Virus record (IMG/VR): IMGVR_UViG_3300008114_000012
Location: 1-64,000 of that record
Reading direction: 5' to 3' (one strand)
DNA: 64,000 nt
Source of the DNA: a virus
Part shown: one piece after another, positions 44,493 through 55,800 of the stretch
How the letters are laid out: each line of letters begins with the position of its first letter
Position numbering within the stretch: position 1 is the stretch's first letter
Translations under genes and position numbers: made by a program
Notes under the pieces: model-generated
Seen by the model: only the letters and a program-made list of their open reading frames with translations
Told to the model about the DNA's origin: nothing
Database searches by the model: none

Positions 44493-47400
44493 ATGTCCGA
44501 AAGTAGTTTATCATTTTCGTCAACACAGTCCTTTAGAGACAAATTGATTGCGAGAAACTTGGCACCTTATAATGTGCCGGGTGTTTATTCTCCACCGGCA
44601 AATCAATTAACGTATGAATATATCCAATCAAATCTTTCGGTAATTAATTCACCTGATGAATTAATTGCTGAAAACCCATTTGCTAATAAATTATACCCAT
44701 TAAACGAATTCGGACCTGAAGGTGGATATAATTTAGACATAACATATAATGGACCTTTATTACCTGTTGACCCAAACCAAGGACCATATTACCCTTTTTC
44801 AGTAAGTCCATTAGTTTTGTCATCAGATTATTATTTGAGTGGGTCGGCATTTGCTCCGAATAATCAGAATAGATTTTTACCTGATGGAGGATATAACTAT
44901 TTATATAGTACTGAAGATATCCCGTTAAGTTTTAAATATTTTGTTCAATACTGGGAACCACCAAGTTTTGTACCTTCAACTTATTCGCCATATCAAATAT
45001 TATTATCAAATAATCCGACGGGTGACAATGGACCGTTATCACAGGACTCATATATTGCTAAACTTGGGGCCGAACAATTAAAAAAATTGTTTGAGGTTAG
45101 GATTAATGCTGAAATATATCAAAATAGTTTAGGTTTAGTAAATTTACAGGCATTACAGGACCCGTTTGAGGCTAGTTTAGTTGCATCGGGTAAAGAACCT
45201 TTAATATATCGAAATTATAGAATTACTGTTCCTGAAAACCCTATATCAAGAACAGTAGATTTGGCAACAAGACTTGCTAGTGCTTATTGGCCGGTATCAC
45301 CAATACCAGGTGATTATTTTGACGAAAATACACCTAATGGTCAATCACCACAGATATCTAACGCTCTTAATGTTACAAATCAACTAACAGGTGGATTTTT
45401 AGGTCCGATATTAAATATTACAAGAAATCCGTCTGAAATATTTTTGGCGAATACGGGTAATGCTCAAAGGTCGGCACTTTTCAATAACCTTGATTATAAT
45501 AGGTATCAACCATCATATCAGGAACAATTTGGTGGTTTATTGGGAATAGCTTCGGGTATAATAAACGCCGCGGTTGATTTATTGGGGGGTAGTAGTGCAG
45601 GCCCTGGTTATTATGTAGGAAGTAAGAATGCCGAACCAAGTACAATTACTTCTCCACCAAACCAAGTACCGGTTAATCCTTATGGACAACAAGTAAACGC
45701 CCCTGTATATGGGCCATCTGAATTAGGTATTTTATATGAAGGGAATGAAACCCAAATTAATTTTGGTTTAAAGGCAAAAAATTATTCTGATACTGGTGAT
45801 ATAACAGGTGCTTTTGTTTGGACATCACCTAAATATAAAGGTGCTGCGGGTTATAAACCAACAGTCGGAGGAGGAAAGGGTAGTAGAGACGAAGAGTTTA
45901 ATATAGTTAGCGGAAATTACACTAAAGGGGAGTCCACAAACATTGATTTTAAGAAAAATTCAATATTAGATAACACCCAAAGGATTATTCAATCTGCGGA
46001 TAACGTACAAGGAATTCAAAAATTAAAACACGTAGGTAATGCGATTAATCAAGTAAGTAAGGTGTTCAATGACGGGTATAAAGAAATGACAAAAGGTTCT
46101 CAAGTTGTTTCTTATACTGATAATACAACTGGTGGTGAAGTTGGTAGAGAATACTGTAGGGTATTTGCTAAAGATATTCCTTATTTAACATATGCTGATT
46201 TACAAAAAAGAGATGGTATAACAAAGTCGGGTAGAAGATTTACCAATTCTGTAATGGATAGTACCTACAATTTAAATATTGCTCCTTTAAGAGGTTCAGG
46301 TGATGATAGAATTGGTTCTACTAATCTATTGAAAGGAGCGGATGGTAAGATTGTTGCTAAAAAATATATGTTCTCTATTGAGAACTTGGCTTGGAGAACT
46401 TCGTCAAGACCTGGTTTTACATATGATGAATTACCTGATTGTGAAAAAGGACCAAATGGAGGCCGAGTTATGTGGTTTCCTCCATACGATATTAAATTCA
46501 ATGAGTCAAGTACTGCGAATTGGAACCCAACTTCATTTATCGGAAGACCTGAACCAATTTATACCTATAAAGACACAAGTAGAACGGGTAGTTTAAGTTG
46601 GAAAATAATTGTAGATAGTCCTTCTGTAATAAATGCCATAATTGAAAAACAATTAAAGGGACAAAGTAAGGAAAGAGTTAATTCAATAATTGATTCATTC
46701 TTTGCGGGATGTGTAAAATACGACATATATGAATTGGCAAAAAAATTCAACACGATTCCCTCAAAAGATTTATTTACATATCAAGAAATAATCAATAATC
46801 CAAGATTAACACCTGAAGAATTGGCCGGTGTTAAAAGAGAGATTCCTGTCAATTATCAAGTGGATGTTATCACTCCTGGTGTCGCTGAAGAAGTACCACA
46901 AGTTACAGAAGACACCACTCTTGCGTCCTTCAACTCAAATTATTTAGGGTTTGCATTTTATTTTGATAACGATGTGCCTGGCCCTCAAGACAAAACTGTT
47001 ACAACCACAAGTGAAGATTTTGAAAGTGCTTATAATATCTACATAGGACAGAAATCTAATTATAGTTCGACCGCTTCTGTAACTTTTCCTTCAGGAAGTG
47101 CTGAGGCGAATACTGATGAGTTCTTTACGGAAATAATTGAAAATAATTTTAATATTATAAATAATAAATTTATTCCGGACGCAATAGATATTTTATCAAA
47201 CAAAAAAGGAACAATCAGTATTACAATGGTTGGTTCTGCGTCAGCTAAAGCAAGTACTCAATATAATGATGCTTTATCAAAAAGACGTATAGACTCGGTT
47301 AAAAATTATTTTCGTAGTAAGGGATTAGGTCAATATATTGATACGGATAAAACATTTACAATCACATCAGAACAAGGTTCAGGAGAATCAATCACAATAC

Positions 47401-49520
47401 CCCAATATTCATTAGAAGTGACTACGGGAGCGACTACAGCCTCAACAATTGATTCAGGAACTCAAGGGTCGGTTGATTGTACCGCTGACATTAAAGATAA
47501 AAATAATAAAGTAACAACTAACTCACAAACTTATTCTGTCAGTGCTATGGCATGTAGACGAGTTAGAATATCTAATATAAATGTAACCCCATTACCAACC
47601 CCTACACCCCCTAAAAAACCTGACCCTACACCTATTAAAACGACAGAAACAAGAACATCCGCATCAACTATAACCGAATACCCACCACAGCCACAACCAA
47701 CAGTTGACATTGTTAAGAAATTAAAAGATGGTATAGGTAAGAAAATATTAAGACAATTATTTTCCGAGTGCGATTATTTTGAGGTTATTAAAGAAACTAA
47801 TCCTTTTGTATACGACTCAATTCAAGAAAAAATAAAATATTTTAATCCTGCGTTTCACTCTATGACCCCTGAAGGATTAAATGCTAGGTTAACTTTCTTG
47901 AATCAATGTGTTAGACCTGGTGAAACAATACCTGTGATAGGGCCTGATGGAACACCAAAATACAATGATGCCGTGAATACCTCATTCGGGGCACCACCTG
48001 TTTTGATTTTAAGAATTGGAGATTTTTTCCACACCAAGATAATACCAACTAGCTTACAAATAGGATATGAGCCTTTGATTTTTGACCTAAATCCTGAAGG
48101 TATTGGGGTACAACCAATGATTGCCAACATATCCTTATCGTTTAATGTTATCGGTGGTCAGGGTATTGCTAAACCTGTCGAACAATTACAGAACGCATTG
48201 TCGTTTAATTACTATGGTAACACTGAAGTTTATGACGATAGAGCAGTATTCACGGAAGATACTTCAGCGTTAGATAAAACTTTGGTACAGGGTATTATTG
48301 ATGGAGAACAGCCTGCAACACCAAATCAAGTTGATAATCAACAACCTAATGATGGTGGGACAACTATTGGTACAATAATAACTAATATACCAGCGGCTAG
48401 CGGACAAACAGGTGAGATTGGATATAAGGATATTATGGACAAACTTTATGATAATACTAAAGATTATTTTTCAACTATCGTTAATCAACTTGAAAAAGTT
48501 GTCTTGGTTAATAACTATGGTGTGCTCATGATGTTAAATGATAGAAGAGAAAGTAATCCTGAAAGTACTGAATTACCGACAAAAAATGGGGATGAAGATG
48601 AAAAAGTTATAATATATGGTAATCCTGGAAACTACGAAGAACCTGTCCAATCGTTGTTTGACAGAAACATTGAAAATGTAATTAACGATGATAACCCAAT
48701 TATTTCCGATTTCATAGACAAACATGGAACGGCTTACAATGAAACAACTAAAATAGATAACTTGAAAAATAATTTGAATAATTATCTCAAAGCGTTTCAG
48801 GCTGAGTTTTCTAATTCGATATCAACTATAGTACAAGAAATCACTATTTTTGAGCAAGACTTTTATCAGACAGTTAGAAAAGTTAGTTTAGTTTCAGAAA
48901 AGTTAGACGGAAAACTTTTATCAGGAAATGTTCCAAGAGTTTATAATACTGTCGGAACATCTGAAGTATCAACATCTAGTGAAAATTCACCTGCCGATAC
49001 TTTGGTGGAATTAAGGTCCGACTTCCAATCCTTTATTGATGTATTACCAGAATTTAATGAATTAATATCTGTAACATACGCAATCGCCAATAACGCTTAT
49101 TATGACGGTGACTATGATACTCCAGAATCGAGTAATGAATTTGACCCGTCGAATACAGAAAATGATAAACTATTTTATATTATTATAAGTAGAGTTCTTA
49201 CCGACGATGCTAAATTACAAACATTTCAGAAAGATTTGGTTAAAGGGATTGATGAGGATAATCAATTTGTCCGAAGGGTTAATAGAGTGGTGGACGACGT
49301 TGCTGACAGGTACAAAAAACAATTGAAGGATGATGAGAAGTACATGAAAAACTTCAAAAAATCCAAAGATTACAAAGATTTTGAAGATGGGTTAGATAAT
49401 AAATTATATGTTAAAGGAAAATTAAGAAAGTTCACATATGATACAACACCTGATGCGAATGTTCAGACAAATGGAGAGAAAATTAAAGACTTGTATCTAA
49501 ACCCATTTAAATTTAAGTAA
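44493..49520 (+). CDS. Large baseplate protein with an OmpA-like peptidoglycan-binding domain
   Basis: 1676 residues (1675 from ATG 44493; TTG 44490 is the other start). Residues 1-600 are Pro/Asn/Tyr-rich without a known domain. Around 625-740, strands such as IENLAWRTSSRPGF and YTYKDTSRTGSLSWKIIVDS suggest a tube-initiator or baseplate fold. Residues about 870-960 look OmpA-like: a strand with ISITMVGSASAK, then SKRRIDSVKNYF, the helix that contacts meso-diaminopimelate in that family. A short Pro/Thr linker follows (about 1025-1050). Near 1170-1250 is another beta region (LILRIGDFFHTKIIPTSLQI). The C-terminal ~350 residues are helical. It ends just before the gp53-like gene. Likely a baseplate component; a gp48/54 role is possible but not shown. 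Confidence 0.55.
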   Translation: MSESSLSFSSTQSFRDKLIARNLAPYNVPGVYSPPANQLTYEYIQSNLSVINSPDELIAENPFANKLYPLNEFGPEGGYNLDITYNGPLLPVDPNQGPYYPFSVSPLVLSSDYYLSGSAFAPNNQNRFLPDGGYNYLYSTEDIPLSFKYFVQYWEPPSFVPSTYSPYQILLSNNPTGDNGPLSQDSYIAKLGAEQLKKLFEVRINAEIYQNSLGLVNLQALQDPFEASLVASGKEPLIYRNYRITVPENPISRTVDLATRLASAYWPVSPIPGDYFDENTPNGQSPQISNALNVTNQLTGGFLGPILNITRNPSEIFLANTGNAQRSALFNNLDYNRYQPSYQEQFGGLLGIASGIINAAVDLLGGSSAGPGYYVGSKNAEPSTITSPPNQVPVNPYGQQVNAPVYGPSELGILYEGNETQINFGLKAKNYSDTGDITGAFVWTSPKYKGAAGYKPTVGGGKGSRDEEFNIVSGNYTKGESTNIDFKKNSILDNTQRIIQSADNVQGIQKLKHVGNAINQVSKVFNDGYKEMTKGSQVVSYTDNTTGGEVGREYCRVFAKDIPYLTYADLQKRDGITKSGRRFTNSVMDSTYNLNIAPLRGSGDDRIGSTNLLKGADGKIVAKKYMFSIENLAWRTSSRPGFTYDELPDCEKGPNGGRVMWFPPYDIKFNESSTANWNPTSFIGRPEPIYTYKDTSRTGSLSWKIIVDSPSVINAIIEKQLKGQSKERVNSIIDSFFAGCVKYDIYELAKKFNTIPSKDLFTYQEIINNPRLTPEELAGVKREIPVNYQVDVITPGVAEEVPQVTEDTTLASFNSNYLGFAFYFDNDVPGPQDKTVTTTSEDFESAYNIYIGQKSNYSSTASVTFPSGSAEANTDEFFTEIIENNFNIINNKFIPDAIDILSNKKGTISITMVGSASAKASTQYNDALSKRRIDSVKNYFRSKGLGQYIDTDKTFTITSEQGSGESITIPQYSLEVTTGATTASTIDSGTQGSVDCTADIKDKNNKVTTNSQTYSVSAMACRRVRISNINVTPLPTPTPPKKPDPTPIKTTETRTSASTITEYPPQPQPTVDIVKKLKDGIGKKILRQLFSECDYFEVIKETNPFVYDSIQEKIKYFNPAFHSMTPEGLNARLTFLNQCVRPGETIPVIGPDGTPKYNDAVNTSFGAPPVLILRIGDFFHTKIIPTSLQIGYEPLIFDLNPEGIGVQPMIANISLSFNVIGGQGIAKPVEQLQNALSFNYYGNTEVYDDRAVFTEDTSALDKTLVQGIIDGEQPATPNQVDNQQPNDGGTTIGTIITNIPAASGQTGEIGYKDIMDKLYDNTKDYFSTIVNQLEKVVLVNNYGVLMMLNDRRESNPESTELPTKNGDEDEKVIIYGNPGNYEEPVQSLFDRNIENVINDDNPIISDFIDKHGTAYNETTKIDNLKNNLNNYLKAFQAEFSNSISTIVQEITIFEQDFYQTVRKVSLVSEKLDGKLLSGNVPRVYNTVGTSEVSTSSENSPADTLVELRSDFQSFIDVLPEFNELISVTYAIANNAYYDGDYDTPESSNEFDPSNTENDKLFYIIISRVLTDDAKLQTFQKDLVKGIDEDNQFVRRVNRVVDDVADRYKKQLKDDEKYMKNFKKSKDYKDFEDGLDNKLYVKGKLRKFTYDTTPDANVQTNGEKIKDLYLNPFKFK

Positions 49521-49521
49521 C

Positions 49522-49848
49522 ATGGCCGGCAGACAATATTTTAATAGGTATAGTAATTTTGTAATTAACGGACAACAAACTGTTGTTCCTTATGTAAATC
49601 TGCCGAGTAAATCAACAGATAAAAGATTTATATATAAGATAGGTCAATCAAGATTAGATAAGATGTCACAACAATATTATGGTACTCCATATTTCGGATG
49701 GTTGATATTAGCAGCAAACCCAATTTATGGAGGTCAAGAATGGAATATTGCTGACGGGTCTATATTGACTATTCCGTTTCCTTTAGTAGCTTCGTTACAA
49801 GACTATAAAAACGCTTTAGACAATCACTTCTTCTACTATGGTAGGTAA
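49522..49848 (+). CDS. 53: Baseplate wedge protein (gp53-like, LysM-type)
   Basis: 108 residues. The stretch FIYKIGQSRLDKMSQQYYGT, then FGWLILAANPI, is the LysM-like fold of gp53. The protein is shorter than T4 gp53 (196), so it holds the core only. It begins 1 nt after the preceding stop and overlaps the next gene by 11 nt, so the three baseplate genes are translated together. It helps wedge sectors close around the hub. Assignment is firm from the core motif, less so for the exact orthologue. Confidence 0.75.
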   Translation: MAGRQYFNRYSNFVINGQQTVVPYVNLPSKSTDKRFIYKIGQSRLDKMSQQYYGTPYFGWLILAANPIYGGQEWNIADGSILTIPFPLVASLQDYKNALDNHFFYYGR

Positions 49849-52800
49849 TAACGAAAATATATTAACGGAATTTGATTATAACAACATTACCATAGTTGAC
49901 CCAAATAAAGTAGTTGACGCTCAAGGTAAAGTTAAAGAAAGATTTGTGAACCAAGAAGACTTGGTTTATTATGTTAATTTGGAATGTAAAATGCTCCCAA
50001 GAACAAAACTAGCTTTGGGAGTTGCTAACAATGATTCACTACAAACTATATCGGTCGCTTCGATAAATTTTTTGAAACCTGGTGGTAAAACATTTTTAGA
50101 TAATTCTTATACCGACGAGATAACAGGAGAAAATTCAGTAAAAGGCGAAGGTGTTAACCAACCAAAAAAGACGGCAATTTCAAACCCAAATAAGAGTGAC
50201 GATTTTTATATTAGACAAACAATAACATCAGGTGGAAAACAAGGGTCTACTGATAATGGGTTATTGGGGGTAAGAAATATAACTGTAAAGTTAGATACTT
50301 CATTCTTACCAATTATTACAGTAGAGCTTATTGATGTTAAAGGCAGAGCATTATTTGAAGGTGGAAACAATTCTCCATACGCCGCGTTTTTTAATCTACC
50401 ATACCCCAAATTCTTTTTAACCCTCAAAGGTTATTACGGTAAGGCAATTCAATTAGAATTAATGTTACAAAGCTTCAATTCTCGTTTTGATGCTGGAACA
50501 AGTAATTTTGAAATATCATTAGTTTTTTACACTTACAAATATACAATGTTGTCCGAAATATCGATGGGTATGTTGTTAGCGACCCCTCATATGTATAAAT
50601 CTAGTGTTCAGGTTGCGGCATTGACAAGTGGTGGAGGAGCGACAACTCCTGTCAATCAAAGTTTTGCGGAAATTGGGTATGAAAAAATTAAAGAAATGTA
50701 TTCAGAATATAAATCTAAAGGATTAATTCCTGATGATTTTCCTGAATTAACTTTAATACAATTACAATATAGACTTGAGAACTTTATAAAAAACATTTTA
50801 GATAACTTTACTAAAGTTAATATGAAGCCTTTGGATGACCTAGAGTTATATCAAAAGACTATCAATGAATATATAAGGGATGTTTATACGGCTCAAGGAG
50901 AAAAAGCGGGGTCTTGGTTTAACAAGTATATGGATACCAAAGCGCCATTCGTATTGGCAAATCAATTCAAGACCAAAATATATACGTTTAAAGGTAATTT
51001 AGATGCTGAAAAAAAACAAGCGGCGATTACAGAGTTAAAGTCTTTGATATCTAGTTATAATGAGAAACTAAAGACTAATAACACACTTGGGGATAAAGGG
51101 TCTTATACTATAGATAATAAGACCATACCGGCATCAATACCCGTTAAAATAACTTATGATAAAACATTTTTAAGAACATTCACGTCTGAAAATGAAATAA
51201 ATTTTGAAGAAACGTTTAAGTTAATAAACGGTGTTCCTGCGACAGGAGATACACAAATTAACGAATTAAAGGCTGACTTTCAGAAAAGAAATTTATTTAA
51301 TGCTTCTGATACAACAGTTAAAGACGGACAACCTGAAATAACCTATCAATATTTTGCATTTGATAACAACACCAATGAAATTATTAATAATGTTTCAAAT
51401 TTTTTAGACCCGACTTTTTTTGGTGAGATAGACCAAATACAAAAAAAATTAAAAGCTTTTAGAATTCAAATAGAAGAAGACCTAACTAAAGCTCTATCTA
51501 ATTTATTACAAAATTCAAATAACGGTATTGGGTTTGTCCCAAATATAAGGAATGTTTTGGCGGTTGTTTTTGCAAGTGGAGAAGCTTTCATAAGATTGAT
51601 GGATGATGTTCACAGAGAGGCGTGGAATCAAAGGGATGCTCCCGCAAGAAAAAATGCAATTTTTAATAAACAAATTGAAAGTGCGTCACAGGACGCTTTG
51701 GACCCGGGGTTAAATAATGAAAATCCTGTTTATCCATGGCCTCAGTTTTTAGTAGAAACCGCAGGGGAAAACGGACAAGAAAAATATGAAATAAAATACC
51801 CTGGAGACAGCGATGTTATACAACAAACTCAAGGATTTCAATATGATGTTTGGCCTGAAATAGAATTTGAAGAAGAATTTATAAAAGGATACATAGAAAG
51901 AACTTTACCACCACAAAACCCGAGCACAAATTTTAATGAACTAACCGAACCAAAGAGAATTTCGTTCAATGCTATGGAATTCCCAATAAACAACATTGTT
52001 TTTTCGAATAAAGAAGAGATTAAGTTTTTCTTTGAAATTTATGAAAGAATAAATTTTGTAACATATTATTCAAAACTTTCGAGATGTTCTAACTCTATTG
52101 CGGAATCAGATAAAATAATCGATTTGTTGGCAGATGCTGAGGCAACAAATATGGTTACAAGTTTGGGGGATACAAATCCGTTCCTACTTGACAAGTTAAA
52201 AAATTATGCGTTCAACTCTCAAAATTATTTATCCACACTCAGGGGATTTTCGAATGATGGAACGGGACAAAGTTGGCAGAATTATTTGAGAGGAATTTAC
52301 AATACAAATTATATAAGAAATTTAATATCAAATTCTGAGTTTGAATTTATGGATTTGAATACATTACTTGCACCAGTATCAGAACCGCTTGTAAGTTTAG
52401 AAAAAGAACAAGATATTATTGATTATTTGGCTCAAGCATCGCTCTCAAATGTTTTTGATGTTACTGATATATATCCTTTCATAAGTAACGCTTGGTCTAA
52501 AAGTGGGTTGGCGAATGGTAAAAATGTGGCCGACGCTAAACAAGCGTTTACCACCGACAAAATACTGACATTCAATAAAACTAAAAAAGTCATAACGAAT
52601 TTTTTGGATGCGACAAGTCCCGAAGAAAAAAGAATAGTAACTAACTTTATATATAAGACCAATAACGTACCCAACATTACTAACGAAAATATAAAAAGTT
52701 TTTACGAAGGAAGAACACCCAAGAAACAACTTGTTACTGAAGGTAATATTACTTATTCAGGTTATAATGGGCTGTTAACAAGTAGTCAAACTACCTCAAT

Positions 52801-55800
52801 GTTTAACACTCCATTCTTTATAAATTCAATTTCGGAAGGAGTTGAAAAGTTTAGAAATTTTGATAAACATCCATATAAAGTCCCCGCGTATCTTTTTCTA
52901 AATTCATTGCCCTTACCTACATTAAGGGAGAAATATCAAACATTTGAGTCATCGACTGACGGAGGTGTTTTTAGTAAACCCCTTGACTATATATTTGCTA
53001 CATTAAAAAAGTTTGGTGCAATCCACAGAGTACCATATCCTTGGATTTTAAAGTTAGGTTCTATATGGCATAGATATAAAGAATACACCGATAAAGGTAT
53101 AGACATACTTGACGGTTCTTGGAAAAACTTTGATTCAACCCGCAGTTTTGACCCATTTGGTTCTAACCCCTCAAGGAATTACGGATTAATTTTGAATGGT
53201 TCTCCATTCGACATTGTACTACAAAAAGATACGGTATTTGGTACCGAAACATCTTCATTAATTAACACTGGATTTTATCCTAAACTTATTAATGATTTTA
53301 ACGTATTCTATCAAGGATATAATATTATAGACACAAGTACTGAAATTAAAGGTACTTGCACATCCGCTGGAAACATATTAACCGTACTAACTGTAAATCA
53401 TAATTCATTAACTACTGGATTTATTTTACAAGGAAACGGATTAAACTCGGCTCAAATATTGTCACAAACAGATGGAATACCTGGCGGACCAGGCACTTAT
53501 CAAATAAGCACTTCACAAAATGTGACCAATATAAGTTTTACAGTAGTAAATGCGTTTAACACACCATACAGTGACCAATCGATACAGGACTCATTTTTAA
53601 AAGGATTAAGTATAAACTATTCACAAGACTCTGTCATAGATTTGGCGGAAGGTTTTGATGACGAGAACCCACAGAGAGACTTAAGAATTATAACTTGGAG
53701 TGTTTTAGTTGACGATAAAAATAGAACAAACCAATTTATTATACCATCACAAGGGTCAACCTTCAATCAAACCAAAGTGGAATGTTTTGAAAACGGTAAA
53801 ATTAAAAAAGAAGTTAATAATAATAAATCTATGTTTAATGGGTCCGTTAGAATGTTTTGGGCGGCACCTCATTATGGATATTTTGATTTAGACAATTTAT
53901 TAAAACCATCACCTGAAGAATATCTAAAAACAATTTTTATAAATCAGGAAGAACAAAATCATTTTACATTAAATTCAAAACCAATTTATACCAAAATAAG
54001 TGAAATTTTTTCAGTATTTGAAAAAGAAATTTTAGATAAATTTGAAGAAGAGTTCTTGAATTTTTCAGTATGTAAGTATGATTTTGTAGATAGTGGTTTG
54101 ATAAAACCGATGGCGATGACTAATAGTTACGCCCAAGCAAGTAATCCGGGAACTACTGGAACGACTGGGGACACCGCGGCAACACAACAAACAGATTTAG
54201 AATCGAGTTTAACATCGACACTCAAAAACTTTCAGACACTTTTCACAAACATGATGACTGTCGTTAAATTGACCGGAACAACGGGGGACCAATTGATAAC
54301 AGATGTTCAAAATAAACAGACATCAGTTATTGCAAATACACTTACAAAGTTCTTGACATATGATGCTGCGTTCAAATTCGGTAACCCATCTAACTATAAT
54401 AAAAAATTATTTTATTCTTTTACACCTTCAATAATAGAAGACCCTTTTACTTGGGAAAGTTATAAAGAAAAAACACCAAACGCATTACCTGTTGACGGAG
54501 GAACTACTACCCTCAGTGATTCTAAATTAAATTACCCTGACGCTTGGAAAGCATTAGAAACTTATGTTGGTAAGTCAGATATTTCTAGTCTAACATATTC
54601 GGATAATGGGTCATATATTACGGATTTCTTTATTGATTTAAATGTTGCTTTTACTGACAATAATGTTAAAAATTTATACCCAATTATAAAAATTTACGCT
54701 TCACAAAAACTAGCTCAATTTCAAGTAAATTCAACACCACCAACTTTACCATCAACTCAACCATACGAAGGGGCGTTAATTGAAACCTATGAATTATCTG
54801 GAGGGTCAAAAGTTTTAATTTTTAAACAAGGACCAAGAAAATTCGCGGTACTTGTTAATCAGAATGAAGAGACACTATATATAGGAGAAAAAATATCCAT
54901 ATCAGCAAATCCTGACAGCCAAGGAATTGTCAATGAAGCGTTACAGGCGTACTATGGTAATCTCGCAGAGTCACCGGAAGTTATTAATATAATTAAAAGT
55001 CCGGCACCACAATTTCCCGCAGTACCAGACCCTGTTGGTAAATGGAGTAAAACAACATTGTCAAACTCATTGGGAGAATTTGTTAGAAATACCGATGACT
55101 TCCAAAACAAAATAATAGATAGTTTCTTTACTAAAATTAGAAAAAAACTACCCGATATCAGTTTAAAGTCAGAGGTTATTAATCAATCGGCTCTTGAGGG
55201 ACCACAGAGTAAAGTTGATTTATGGGAAACATTCAAAGCGATTAATGATAAATGGATTGCCGGTAATGACTTTAAACAAAAAACATTATTTGAAGACATT
55301 CTATTATTAGATAGAGCTAGTAGAAATATAGGTGATGTTGTTCTTTGTGACATTTATAAATTAAGAAATCAACTTATGACCATTGACCCAACAAACAATA
55401 TGTTGGGTTTTATAACCACTATTCTTGTTGAGAATAATTTTGTGGTAATGAACATACCATCATATGTTAATTTTTATAATGTTCAAGAAGCTCAGAAAAA
55501 CGCAAAACCAAGATTGGATAGTACTTCAGATTTTGCTAATAATTTGTTTGGTACATTTTTGAATGTTGACTACCGAGACTCTAGTGCTAAAATGGTGTGT
55601 TTTTATGGTGGCAAACCAAGTGAGATTGTTGATATAAAAGATAATGTGGATTTTAGATTTAGAGATGATGCGTTTGAAATCACTAAAGCGTCAAGTAATC
55701 CATTAGCAGAAAATCAAATTGGTAAAACCGATTGGGATAAATCAAATAAGGTGGTTGGCTTTAGTGTAGATATCGGACCTCAAAATCAATCAATATTTTA

